From: Aequorivita sp.
GTDB taxonomy: Bacteria; Bacteroidota; Bacteroidia; Flavobacteriales; Flavobacteriaceae
Direction: 5' to 3'
DNA: 55,771 bases
Assembly: GCA_020435825.1 (NCBI GenBank)
Contig: JAGQYY010000003.1
Span: 18,691 to 74,461, forward strand
Below, piece after piece: positions 7,770 through 16,600 of the stretch (position 1 is the stretch's first letter; each line of letters opens with the position of its first letter). The notes under the pieces are model-generated. The model saw nothing but the letters and a program-made list of their open reading frames with translations. It was not told where the DNA came from and did not search any database. The position numbers and the translations under genes were made by a program.

Positions 7770-8993
7770 TCATTCTTTACTTTTGGAAGATTCAATTCTA
7801 TTTTCCTGAAAGGAGGAAGGTAAAAGTTTTGGGATAAATTTCACCAAAAGTGGTAAAAGAACCGTTCCGCCAGGCAATAAAAAAATTGTAAGTGATGGAA
7901 TGGTTTTGCAAATATCCAATAATTGTTCTTTCACTTTCGATTTTTCTTCAGCAGATAAATCTCGCACAGTAGATTGGCCCAAAAGGACCACCAACTCACC
8001 GCTTTCTTCCAGCTCGCGCGCCAAGCGGTCTTTGTTGCGGATAATCAACAATTTTACAGTTGAAGCAGATTGTTTGTAAAACTGCTTCACAGGGTTTGAG
8101 TATTCAAAAAGCAGGATTTTTTCGGTATATTTTTTTGAAAACGTAGCTAAGTCAGATAAACTTTTCTGAAGTTCTATTTCGGAAAGGCTTAGCGTTACCA
8201 ATAATTGTTGCAAAAATTGCTGTTCAGAGTAGTCAAGTTTTAAATCTTCCCAAACAGTTAGGCAGCAAAGATCCAGTATATATTTCTTTTCCAAAGAATC
8301 ACCATCATTGTCTAAATAGTTCAGACTATCTAAAAAAGTAGCAGAGCCTCCTTCGCTTTCATCAATTATATATTCCGAGGAAGTTTCAAAAAGCTCAATC
8401 AGCAATTTATCGTATTTTGTTTTTTTCTTTTTGGACTTTAACGTGTAAAAACAGGCGGTTAACACAATGGTTTCTTGCTGCCTGTAATATTTTTTTACAG
8501 AATTTGGATCTTTTTGCCATTGTTTATAAGACAACACATCCAGATAGAGAAGGGCATGGGTAAACAGGGAAATTGTGTTTTTCTTTAAAAGCGAATTGGC
8601 GGACTGCAAGCGAGCAGACAATATATGTTCTAAAGTATTTGAAGGGCTTTGCGAGAGGGAAAATTTTTGAAAGAAACCCTTTTTTCCCTTTTCAAGTTGA
8701 TTATAAAACAATAAAATAGATTTGATGGCTTCTTCATAAGTGCCATTTTCATTTGTATAAAAAAACTGAAAGAGCAAGGCATGGAATAGATTTATCTTGG
8801 ATAGCTCTTCTTTGGTAAGTTTCAAATTGCCTAAAGTTTTTTTTGGCAATGCGGAAACAGAAACTCCATATATAAAACCAGTATGCTTTAATGTTTCGTA
8901 AAACTCGTGGTCATTTTTAAAGGTACCTATAAGTTCTTCTTTTTCAAAAAGATTCAAAAATTTTAAAATCCAATCAGATGCAGAAGGGTTCAT
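7770..8993 (-). CDS. LETM1-related protein
   Basis: A 407-residue protein. The C-terminal segment LLPLLVKFIPKLLPSSFQ closely resembles the helix of mitochondrial LETM1 (the LPVxxKLFPNMLPSTF region), which in eukaryotes takes part in inner-membrane ion exchange and ribosome binding. The preceding 330 residues are helical and charged with no clear enzyme motif. One hydrophobic stretch (TIFLLPGGTVLLPLLV) could insert in or associate with the membrane. Bacteroidota homologues are labelled LETM1-related and biofilm-associated in public annotation; that label is from memory. It stands alone on the minus strand, convergent with the LytTR gene. The start at 8993 is the only upstream ATG of sensible length. 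Confidence 0.75.
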   Translation of the reverse strand: MNPSASDWILKFLNLFEKEELIGTFKNDHEFYETLKHTGFIYGVSVSALPKKTLGNLKLTKEELSKINLFHALLFQFFYTNENGTYEEAIKSILLFYNQLEKGKKGFFQKFSLSQSPSNTLEHILSARLQSANSLLKKNTISLFTHALLYLDVLSYKQWQKDPNSVKKYYRQQETIVLTACFYTLKSKKKKTKYDKLLIELFETSSEYIIDESEGGSATFLDSLNYLDNDGDSLEKKYILDLCCLTVWEDLKLDYSEQQFLQQLLVTLSLSEIELQKSLSDLATFSKKYTEKILLFEYSNPVKQFYKQSASTVKLLIIRNKDRLARELEESGELVVLLGQSTVRDLSAEEKSKVKEQLLDICKTIPSLTIFLLPGGTVLLPLLVKFIPKLLPSSFQENRIESSKSKE

Positions 8994-9076
8994 TGAATTA
9001 TTTATGGTTATTTTAGGGCTTTTAAAAACACAGTTTTGCTTGTTAACAAAATATTAACGCCTTTGCGAAAACCATG

Positions 9077-9098
9077 TACTTACAATTAAACGTAAGTA
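9077..9098. promoter_or_regulatory. Inverted repeat upstream of the DUF4331 cluster
   Basis: TACTTAC at 9077-9083 pairs with GTAAGTA at 9092-9098 around an 8-base centre. It lies 46 bases before the ATG of the first DUF4331 gene. No exact TTG/TAnnTTTG promoter was found nearby, so this could be an operator or part of a promoter for an alternative sigma factor such as the ECF factor at 12936. This is a suggestion only. Confidence 0.3.
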
Positions 9099-9143
9099 GT
9101 ATAGCGAGCAAGTAAAAATAAATAATTAAAACAAACAAAAAAG

Positions 9144-9839
9144 ATGAAAAAATCAAAACTTTATGCAATAATCGGTGGACTGGGCTTAGCCGCATTGTCG
9201 ATATTTTTAATTTCTGCGGATCACATTGATGCACCGGCCGTTACAGGCACAAAAGCAGATATTACAGACTTTTACGCCTTTCAGGGCTCCAACAGCAGTA
9301 ATTTTGTTTTTGCGGCCAACGTACAAGGGCTTTTGGCACCTGGCACACCTACAGAACAAGCTACATTTGACGAAACTATATTGATTGAGTTCAATATAGA
9401 TTATAATAACGATCTTAAAGAAGACTTAGTGATCCAAGCTATAAAACGTGGCGATTCTATGTATTTCTTTGGCCCTTCGGCACCAGCTTTTAGCGGTTCG
9501 GAAGGGACTAAAAGTACTATTTCCACTTCAGTGCCAAATAGTGTGAAAATTTCAACTAAAACTGATGTTCAAATAGCGGAAAAAAACGGAATGAAATTTT
9601 TTGCGGGACCTAGAGAGGATCCTTTCTTCTTTGACTTTAATAAGTATAATGAAGTTCTTGCAGGGACCGCTTCAGGTTTTGATAACCCCGGCGATGATAC
9701 TTTTGCGGGCAAAAACGTTTTGAGCGTAGTTGTTGAGTTTCCAAAATCAATGCTTCCAAATGGAACTGCAGGCGTAAATCCGTTTGCTGCCAGCACTCCT
9801 ATGTATAATGTCTGGGTGGAAACCAAAAGAAAACAATAA
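9144..9839 (+). CDS. DUF4331 family protein, N-terminal-type half, exported
   Basis: A 231-residue protein with a signal or anchor at residues 1-24, followed by ADHIDAPAVTGTKADITDFY, the hallmark start of DUF4331 proteins (usually SHREAP followed by DITDxYAF). It ends with MYNVWVETKRKQ, where full-length family members, from memory about 450-500 residues, would continue into a second half. The missing part matches the next gene in kind. The function of DUF4331 is unknown. It is translationally close to the next gene (30 bases from stop to the chosen ATG), consistent with a two-part protein made in equal amounts. Confidence 0.85.
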   Translation: MKKSKLYAIIGGLGLAALSIFLISADHIDAPAVTGTKADITDFYAFQGSNSSNFVFAANVQGLLAPGTPTEQATFDETILIEFNIDYNNDLKEDLVIQAIKRGDSMYFFGPSAPAFSGSEGTKSTISTSVPNSVKISTKTDVQIAEKNGMKFFAGPREDPFFFDFNKYNEVLAGTASGFDNPGDDTFAGKNVLSVVVEFPKSMLPNGTAGVNPFAASTPMYNVWVETKRKQ

Positions 9840-9869
9840 AGATTGCTAACTAAAAAATATAACGTACAG

Positions 9870-10496
9870 ATGAAAACATTTAAATATACAACCCTTTTTG
9901 CCGCGATAACAGTATCACTATTGTTTGTGCAATGTAAAGATGAAGACGACAATGTAATTGTTAATGCTACGTGTAGCGATGGAATTCAGAACGGTCGGGA
10001 AACAGGCATTGACTGCGGAGGTCCAGATTGTTTGCCATGTGGCGAAGTGCTCGATTTCAGTGGAACCTTCATTCAGGAAGACCAAATGGGCCGTCCGGGA
10101 ATCAATACCATATTCGGAACAACAGGTTTTAAGGACGCTTTTAATGTTACCGTTCCTTCTGAAATGCAAGCTGCCTTCCAAAGCAAGTTCCAAACTAACC
10201 TTCTTACATTGAATGCAGGTTATACAACAAATGCATTAGGGTTAAATGCAGAAGTATTTACAACGGTACTTTCAAACGACGTATTGTGGTTGGCGCAAAG
10301 CGGAATAACGACCTATTTCAATGGAACCGAAATACTTACCGGAAGAGCGTTGAGTGATGATGTGATAGATGTATCGCTATTATTGATCTTCGGAGGACCC
10401 GGTGGAACAGATAATCCTGGTTTAACCAGCGATGGAGTGCCAGCGAATGATGTTTCATTCTCCAGCACCTTCCCATATATGGCTGAACCATTTTAA
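9870..10496 (+). CDS. DUF4331-type protein, C-terminal-type half with Cys-rich insert, probable lipoprotein
   Basis: A 208-residue protein from the ATG at 9870; a frame 9 codons longer exists, but this start gives a proper signal sequence ending LLFVQC (C22 as possible lipid site, although Q at -1 is unusual). A cysteine module follows: C-S-D-G-I-Q-N-G-x-E-T-G-I-D-C-G-G-P-D-C-x-P-C, four cysteines likely forming two disulfides. The rest (VLDFSGTFIQEDQMGRPGIN, LSDDVIDVSLLLIFGG, NDVSFSSTFPYMAEPF) resembles the C-terminal half of DUF4331. The pair 9144/9870 therefore looks like one family split over two exported proteins. Function is unknown. Confidence 0.75.
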   Translation: MKTFKYTTLFAAITVSLLFVQCKDEDDNVIVNATCSDGIQNGRETGIDCGGPDCLPCGEVLDFSGTFIQEDQMGRPGINTIFGTTGFKDAFNVTVPSEMQAAFQSKFQTNLLTLNAGYTTNALGLNAEVFTTVLSNDVLWLAQSGITTYFNGTEILTGRALSDDVIDVSLLLIFGGPGGTDNPGLTSDGVPANDVSFSSTFPYMAEPF

Positions 10497-10509
10497 TTTT
10501 GTAAATATT

Positions 10510-10548
10510 AAACCAAAAAAGAGAACTGTTTGTTCTCTTTTTTGGTTT
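10510..10548 (+). terminator. Strong intrinsic terminator after the DUF4331 pair
   Basis: A perfect 17-bp inverted repeat (arms 10510-10526 and 10532-10548, core AAGAGAAC/GTTCTCTT) with a 5-base loop. The right arm is T-rich, so it can stop transcription on the plus strand; the A-rich left arm gives the same on the minus strand. It separates the DUF4331 pair from the TPR lipoprotein, so some read-through or a separate promoter is needed for the latter. Confidence 0.85.
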
Positions 10549-10598
10549 AAAAACGTTTTTAATATAAAAGCGAAACCAACACAAATTTTTTAAAAAAG

Positions 10599-11876
10599 AT
10601 GAAAAAGATAATAACAATAGTATGTATTGCTGTTCTTTTTGGGTGTCAAGAAAAGTCCCAAAAAATAACTAAAAGCAATGATTACGACCCATATTTGATT
10701 ACAAATAATACCCCTTCTAAAAATGCTCTTATTGAAGAGTTTGAGTTTTGGCAGAAAGAATTCAATAACGATTCAACCCATTTGGTGGAAATGAGTCGTT
10801 TATCTGGCATACACGCTGCAATGTTTGGAATTACGGGAGATATTGCGGAATTGAAAACCTCTGAAAAGCTTATTAAAAAATCACATGATATTTCAGCACG
10901 AAATAAAGATTCCTATTTACGAAGCTTAGCACACAATTACATTTCGCAACACCGTTTTAAGGAAGCACAGATTTTGTTGGATAGCGCATATACCTATCCA
11001 GATAATCACAAAGAAACTGAAATGATGCTTTTTGATGTAGCTATGGAACTGGGTAAATACAATCGCGCAGATACCCTTTTGGGAAAAATTAAAGATACTA
11101 AGGATTTCAACTATTTGATACGTCTTGCCAAATGGAGCGATCACAACGGCAATCTTGACGCAGCTATAAAATATATGGAACAGGCCAAGCAGATAGCTGA
11201 AGAACGCGACGACAGAGGTTTAAAGCTTTGGGTATATAGTAATATTGGTGATTTTTATGGCCATGCCGGAAGACTTCAGGATTCATACAATAGTTATTTA
11301 AAAACCTTGGCCATTGAACCAGATAATCATTATGTGAAAAAACAACTTGCTTGGATGGTTTATTCTTCAGAAAGAAACACCAAAGAAGCCAACCGAATTT
11401 TGGATTCCGTAATGGTAAACCATAAAGCGCCGGATTATTATCTCCTAAAAGGACAAATGGCAGAATTTGATGGAGATACTTCAGAAGCAAACAATGAATA
11501 TGAGAAGTTTATAAAAGCAACAGAAAACCCTGACTATGGTGAAATGTATAATGCTTACATTATAGATCTTTACGCAGATCGAGAGCCACAAGAAGCGCTT
11601 AAATTAGCTGCAAGGGAAATCACAAACCGAGCTACCCCGGAAACATATCAATTATTGGCATATGCCCAATTGAAAGCTGGCGACAAAGAAGCTGCTCTAA
11701 AAACGATAGCGGAATATGTAGAGGGCAAAACATCAGAACCAAAAGCACTTTTTCATTCAGCTTTAATTTATAAAGCAAATGGAATGGAAGACAAAGTAGC
11801 TCTGCTAAAAGAAGAACTTATGGGAACCTTTTATGAATTGGGACCAGTAAAGGCAAAAGAAATTGAAAAATTATAA
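10599..11876 (+). CDS. TPR-repeat lipoprotein
   Basis: A 425-residue exported protein. The lipobox VLFGC places the lipid anchor on C16. At least six tetratricopeptide-like units follow (for example EEFEFWQKEFN, FKEAQILLDSAYTYPDNH, KYNRADTLLGKI, GRLQDSYNSYLKTLAIEPDN, QEALKLAAREITNRATPE, KAGDKEAALKTIAEYV). No catalytic domain is present. I recall that flavobacterial DUF4331 genes are often followed by a TPR protein and then a HupE/UreJ-type membrane protein; no such membrane gene is present here. The protein may be an adaptor for the DUF4331 pair (inference from position). Confidence 0.8.
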   Translation: MKKIITIVCIAVLFGCQEKSQKITKSNDYDPYLITNNTPSKNALIEEFEFWQKEFNNDSTHLVEMSRLSGIHAAMFGITGDIAELKTSEKLIKKSHDISARNKDSYLRSLAHNYISQHRFKEAQILLDSAYTYPDNHKETEMMLFDVAMELGKYNRADTLLGKIKDTKDFNYLIRLAKWSDHNGNLDAAIKYMEQAKQIAEERDDRGLKLWVYSNIGDFYGHAGRLQDSYNSYLKTLAIEPDNHYVKKQLAWMVYSSERNTKEANRILDSVMVNHKAPDYYLLKGQMAEFDGDTSEANNEYEKFIKATENPDYGEMYNAYIIDLYADREPQEALKLAAREITNRATPETYQLLAYAQLKAGDKEAALKTIAEYVEGKTSEPKALFHSALIYKANGMEDKVALLKEELMGTFYELGPVKAKEIEKL

Positions 11877-11956
11877 AAAATTGAAAAACCAACTCTTCAA
11901 CTATTACGTAGATATAGTTGAGGTTAGTTATCTATCAAGAGATTGATGGATTCTAT

Positions 11957-11990
11957 AAAACTGGAAATATCCGGTTTTCAGAGTTTTTTT
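11957..11990 (+). terminator. Intrinsic terminator-like hairpin
   Basis: AAAACTGGA (11957-11965) pairs with TCCGGTTTT (11970-11978) with one G-U pair and an AATA loop, followed by CAGAG and seven T residues. It is oriented to end the TPR lipoprotein transcript. Confidence 0.6.
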
Positions 11991-11998
11991 GTTAGTTG

Positions 11999-12033
11999 AA
12001 GCGTCCGTCAGAAATGATGGACGCTTTGTTTTT
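11999..12033 (+). terminator. Intrinsic terminator
   Basis: AAGCGTCCGTCA pairs with TGATGGACGCTT (12015-12026) around a short loop, with one G-U pair, then TGTTTTTAT. It is a second hairpin 20 bases after the one at 11957, giving a double terminator before the convergent anti-sigma gene. Confidence 0.7.
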
Positions 12034-12134
12034 ATAACGAATTCAAGAATTTTATATACTAGACAATTAATATTTGGCTTCAAATAAAAAGAGCTGAACG
12101 CGAGTCCAGGTTTTAAATTCCATATTATTTTCTC

Positions 12135-12929
12135 TTAAATACTAATCATTCCCAAAGTATATAATTGTGAGAGGGTAGGTGTTTGGCTTCCGCCTTCAGG
12201 TTCTAAGGTTATTCCAAAAGCTTCTTGTGTTGGGAAATTTACAAACTTATAGATTCCTTCGCCTGCTTTGTTTTCAGGATCTATCAAGCCAACGCTGGTT
12301 GGTGTTAAAGGTTCCATTTTAAGCGACCATACCTGGTAAACCTTTCCGCTGGGCGGAGTAGGTAAGCCATTCACATCTATATAGGCCACTTTTTCCTTAT
12401 TGTTCAAATAAACCTTTGCAAAAGATTCAGGGGCAACTGCCTGATTTCCTAGAAGGGTATATGCTAGGTAATCTTTCGACCTTAAAATTTCAAGGGTTTT
12501 ATTGTTTTCAGCAAGTTGGCTTTCAACTGTGGCTTTTTCTTCCTTTAAAACTGTGTTTTCAGTGGTAGTTACTTGTAACGAATTGTTTAAATCATTGGTT
12601 TGCTTTAACATCCACATAATTCCGCCCATAAACAAGATAGCAGCGGCCCAGCCAGTTATTGCTGGCCAATTAAGGGTTCTTATTTTGGTGTCCCCAATAT
12701 TTTTTACATTTCTAATTGAATTTAAAATATAGGTCCAAGTCATTGCTTGCACGGGCGGTGCTACTGTTTCGGCTAAGTGTAATAGAGACTCTTCAATAAG
12801 TTCAATTTCTCGCTTAACTTCAGGGTGGGCAGCAATTGCTTCTTCTACTTCAGTAACTTCCTCTGGTGATAATGCGCCACAAACGTAAAGTTCTAAATTT
12901 CCTGATGCTATTATTTCTTCTGGAGTCAT
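12135..12929 (-). CDS. Anti-sigma factor, RskA type
   Basis: A 264-residue membrane protein. The cytoplasmic N-terminus (about 1-85) includes LELYVCGALSPEEVTEVEEA, the sigma-binding region of this family. A single membrane helix lies at about 88-108 (WPAITGWAAAILFMGGIMW). A coiled-coil-like stretch (ENTVLKEEKATVESQLAENN) follows, then the extracytoplasmic RskA domain (VNGLPTPPSGKVYQVWSL, GITLEPEGGSQTPT). It holds the sigma factor encoded immediately upstream (6 bases apart) at the membrane. How it is released is not visible; regulated proteolysis is the usual route in this family. Confidence 0.9.
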   Translation of the reverse strand: MTPEEIIASGNLELYVCGALSPEEVTEVEEAIAAHPEVKREIELIEESLLHLAETVAPPVQAMTWTYILNSIRNVKNIGDTKIRTLNWPAITGWAAAILFMGGIMWMLKQTNDLNNSLQVTTTENTVLKEEKATVESQLAENNKTLEILRSKDYLAYTLLGNQAVAPESFAKVYLNNKEKVAYIDVNGLPTPPSGKVYQVWSLKMEPLTPTSVGLIDPENKAGEGIYKFVNFPTQEAFGITLEPEGGSQTPTLSQLYTLGMISI

Positions 12930-12935
12930 AATTTT

Positions 12936-13469
12936 TTATCCTAAAACCATTGCCCGTAATTCATTTATACAGGTTCTGTTTCTTGTTTTTACTGTTCCTA
13001 ATGGTAATTCCAATGTTTTTGATGCCTCTACCTGTGTGAATCCTTTAAAATATAAAAGATCAATTATCTTGATACATGCAGGTTTAAGGGCATCCACAAA
13101 CTTTTTTAGCCCAATAGCGTTGGTTGCTCTGTTAAAACTATCTGAGGATGATAATATATCTACGAAGTTTGTGGCACTTAGGTTTTTTTTAGTGTTCTTA
13201 AATGCTTTGGATCGAGTTTTGTCTATGGTGGTATTTCTCGCAATATTTAAAAGCCAAGTGAAAAAACGGCCTTTTTTTACTGAATAGGAAGAGGCATTGT
13301 TCCAAACTTTTATAAACACATCCTGTAATAATTCTTCTGCAGTCTTTTCATCCAAAACGATGCTGTAAATGATTCCGTAAATAGCTTCACTATACATAGT
13401 ATATAATCGTGAAAATGCCTTTTCGTCGCCATTTTGCATGGCAATGATGAGATCGTTGGGTTGTTCCAT
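12936..13469 (-). CDS. ECF RNA polymerase sigma factor
   Basis: A 177-residue sigma-70-family factor. Region 2 spans about 15-85 (FSRLYTMYSEAIYGII, AEELLQDVFIKVWNNASSY, FTWLLNIARNTTIDKTRSK) and region 4 about 120-172 (CIKIIDLLYFKGFTQVEASK, LPLGTVKTRNRTCINELR). It forms an operon with the RskA-type anti-sigma factor. The gene is divergent from the M36 protease and tail-to-tail with the DUF4331/TPR cluster across the anti-sigma gene, so one or both may be its targets (inference). In other bacteria SigK/RskA pairs respond to redox or envelope stress. Confidence 0.93.
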   Translation of the reverse strand: MEQPNDLIIAMQNGDEKAFSRLYTMYSEAIYGIIYSIVLDEKTAEELLQDVFIKVWNNASSYSVKKGRFFTWLLNIARNTTIDKTRSKAFKNTKKNLSATNFVDILSSSDSFNRATNAIGLKKFVDALKPACIKIIDLLYFKGFTQVEASKTLELPLGTVKTRNRTCINELRAMVLG

Positions 13470-13597
13470 AGAACTTTTTTTTGAAAGTAAATTTAATGAA
13501 ATTATTACTTTGAAATTTAAATAGTTCTGTTTGTTCCATTAAATAGTATGTATTCCAAGATTTAAGTGTTAATTTTTTTTTGTATTTTAAGAAAAAG

Positions 13598-13627
13598 TTG
13601 TGAAAATTATATTTTTTAATAGCTTTA
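13598..13627 (+). promoter_or_regulatory. Promoter candidate for the M36 protease gene
   Basis: TTG at 13598-13600, 19 bases of spacer, then TAGCTTTA at 13620-13627 (one mismatch to TAnnTTTG). Transcription would start near 13633 and give a leader of about 40 bases. This argues that the housekeeping sigma can read the gene even if the ECF factor also acts on it. Confidence 0.5.
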
Positions 13628-13675
13628 CAAAAACTTAATCTACTTAAAACTAATATTAATCCAAAAAAAACAAAA

Positions 13676-16600
13676 ATGAAAAAAGTTACCCGAAGTTTCT
13701 TCCTGGCAATTATGTTGGTGTTTTCGGGCACTATTGTTGCACAAAATTTTTCAGGAACGATTAACAAACAATTGAATCATTTTTTAGAACAAAATGAATT
13801 ATTGCCGCAAGATCTTCAGTGGCAAATAACAAGTGAAACTGTTAGTAGGACTAGCGGTATCCAACACATATATTTCAGACAATTACTGAATGAAATCGAA
13901 ATTTATGGAACTGAATCAGGGATCCATACTTTAGCGAACGGTGAAGTAATTTCATCAGACAATAAATTTATAAAAAGTATTGCTGAAAAACTTTCCGGCA
14001 CAAATCAACCAGGCCTCACAGCTGCGCAAGCTGTACAGGCTGCGGCTATGCAACTTGGGTATTCCTTAAATGGTTCGCTTACTGTATTGGAAGGTCCTAA
14101 TGGGGTTGCTAGGGAAACATTGCTTAGCGATGGTGGAATTTCTTTAAGCCCAATACCTGCAAAATTGATGTACGCACTTACAGAAACTGACCAATTGGTT
14201 TTATGCTGGGATATTTCAATCCAGGAAAAAAGCCAGCAAGATTGGTGGAGCTTAAGAGTTAATGCAACCACAGGCGAAATAGTAAACAGGGCAAATTGGA
14301 TGGTTAGCTGTGCAATTCACCACGATCACAGTAATGACGTGAAAGTGATGGATTTCAATGCCAACTTATATGATATTCCAAATTATGACGAGATTATAGC
14401 TAACAAACCTGCTGCTTGTACAGAATGTTACGAAGTATTCGCACTGCCTCTTGAAAGTCCATATTATGGAGCGCGGACCATTGAAGTCCAACCTGCAGAC
14501 CCAACTGCTTCACCATATGGATGGCACGATACGGATGGCGTTGTTGGTGCTGAATATACTACTACACGCGGAAACAATGCAAATGCTTATGAAGATGGAA
14601 ATAATTCAGGTTACCAGCCAGATGCAGGAGCGAATCTGGAATTTACCGGCTACCCTTTTAGTCAAATTTATACTAGTGGAAATCAATATGAGGATGCTGC
14701 AATAACCAACCTTTTCTATATGAACAATATTTTTCACGATATTATGTACCAATATGGGTTCGATGAAGTGAGTGGTAACTTTCAGGAAAACAACTATGGA
14801 AATGGAGGCAGCGGAAGTGACTCTGTAAATGCAGAAGCTCAAGACGGTTCCGGTAGTTGTAACGCTAACTTTGCAACTCCACCAGATGGTAGTAACCCAA
14901 GAATGCAAATGTACATTTGTAATGATAAAGATGGTGATTTTGATAATCTGGTTATTATTCACGAATACGGACATGGTGTGTCAAACCGTTTAACAGGCGG
15001 TCCTGCCGCATCTGGCTGTTTGCAAAACCAAGAGCAAATGGGAGAAGGATGGAGTGACTTTTTTGGAGTATTATTGACAATTGAGCCTGGTGATGTTGGA
15101 ACAGATGCACGTGCCGTAGGAACGTATCTTTTTGGTCAAGGCCAAGGAGGTGGAGGTATTCGTGATTATCCATACAGTACAGATATGGGCGTGAATCCAC
15201 AGACTTATGATTTTATTAAAACAGCAGCTGTACCTCACGGCGTTGGTTCTGTATGGGCAGAAACACTTTGGGAAGTAACCTGGGCATTAATAGATGAACA
15301 CGGTTTTGATCCAAATCCTTATAATTTTACCGGTGATATTAACCAAGACGCAGGAAACATTCAAGCATTGGCATTGGTTACAGAAGGGATGAAACTACAA
15401 CCTTGTAGCCCTGGTTTTATAGATGGTCGTGATGCAATTTTTGCTGCAGATCAAGCTCTTTATGGAGGTGCAAACGAATGCTTGCTTTGGGATGCTTTTG
15501 CAAAAAGAGGTTTAGGTTTTAGCGCAAGTCAAGGCTCTTCAAGCAGCAGAAGTGACGGAACTCAAGCTTTTGATACTCCTTCACAAACAGCTTCATTATC
15601 TGTTTTAGAAGAAGTTTGCGCTACTTCTGGAGTACAAACTGGATTGACAGGAGGAACTCCAAATGGTGGTACATATAGTGGACCAGGAGTTACAGATGAT
15701 GGCAATGGATCTACATTCACATTTGATCCTGCTGTAGCTGGTGTAGGTGTGCATACAATAACTTATGATGTTCCAGCTGGCCCATGTTCAGTAGCATCAT
15801 CCGCTACAGATACTATTGAAGTATTGGCGGTACCTGATGGACCTATAACTACAGGAGTTTCAGATTTCTGTGTTGGTGATCCAGTAACTGTAACGGCTAC
15901 TCTTAATGACCCTAATAATGTTATCAGATGGTTTGATGCCGCAACTGGAGGTAACTTCCTTTTTGAAGGTACCTCATATACGTTTACACCAACAGGAACC
16001 ACAGATGTATATGCCCAGGAAAGTGCTCCTGGACCATTGTCACAATTGGTTATTTCAGAAATTAATCTAGAAACACCAGACAGATTTGAAATTCAAAACG
16101 TGGGTATAGCTAAAGACTACACAGGATATAAAGTTGCCGTTAGCGATACTCCTTATGCAAATATTAACACTGTAAACTCAATTGTAAAGAACTTGAGCAG
16201 TATGGGAGCCAATTCAGTTGTGGATTGGAATGATGATAGCGGTTCCGGTTACTGGGGTAATAACCTTTACTGGGATAATTCTGGAACTGGATGGATATTA
16301 ATAATTGATCCAAGTGGAGGTGTAGTTGACTCTGTTTTCTGGAATTTCAGTGCTGCAGAGATTGCTGGCTTTAATGTAACCATAGCTGGTTTCAATATCA
16401 CTGCTGCTAACTTAGACTGGACTGGGGTAGGAGCTAATTTATCAATAGATTGTTCTTCGGGATCTTTCAGAAGAGTTGGCGATACAGATTCTGCTGCAGA
16501 TTGGTCAGGAATTTGTGAATCTTCAGATTTTGGCACACCAAACAGTGATATTAATTTAGGGGCGTCAGGTTGCCCAGGCGAGCGTACTCTTACGGAAGTT

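Noticed and set aside
13390..13767. 125-residue minus-strand ORF spanning the sigma/protease gap
   Set aside because: It overlaps the starts of both real genes, has low-complexity Lys/Phe composition and no family resemblance.
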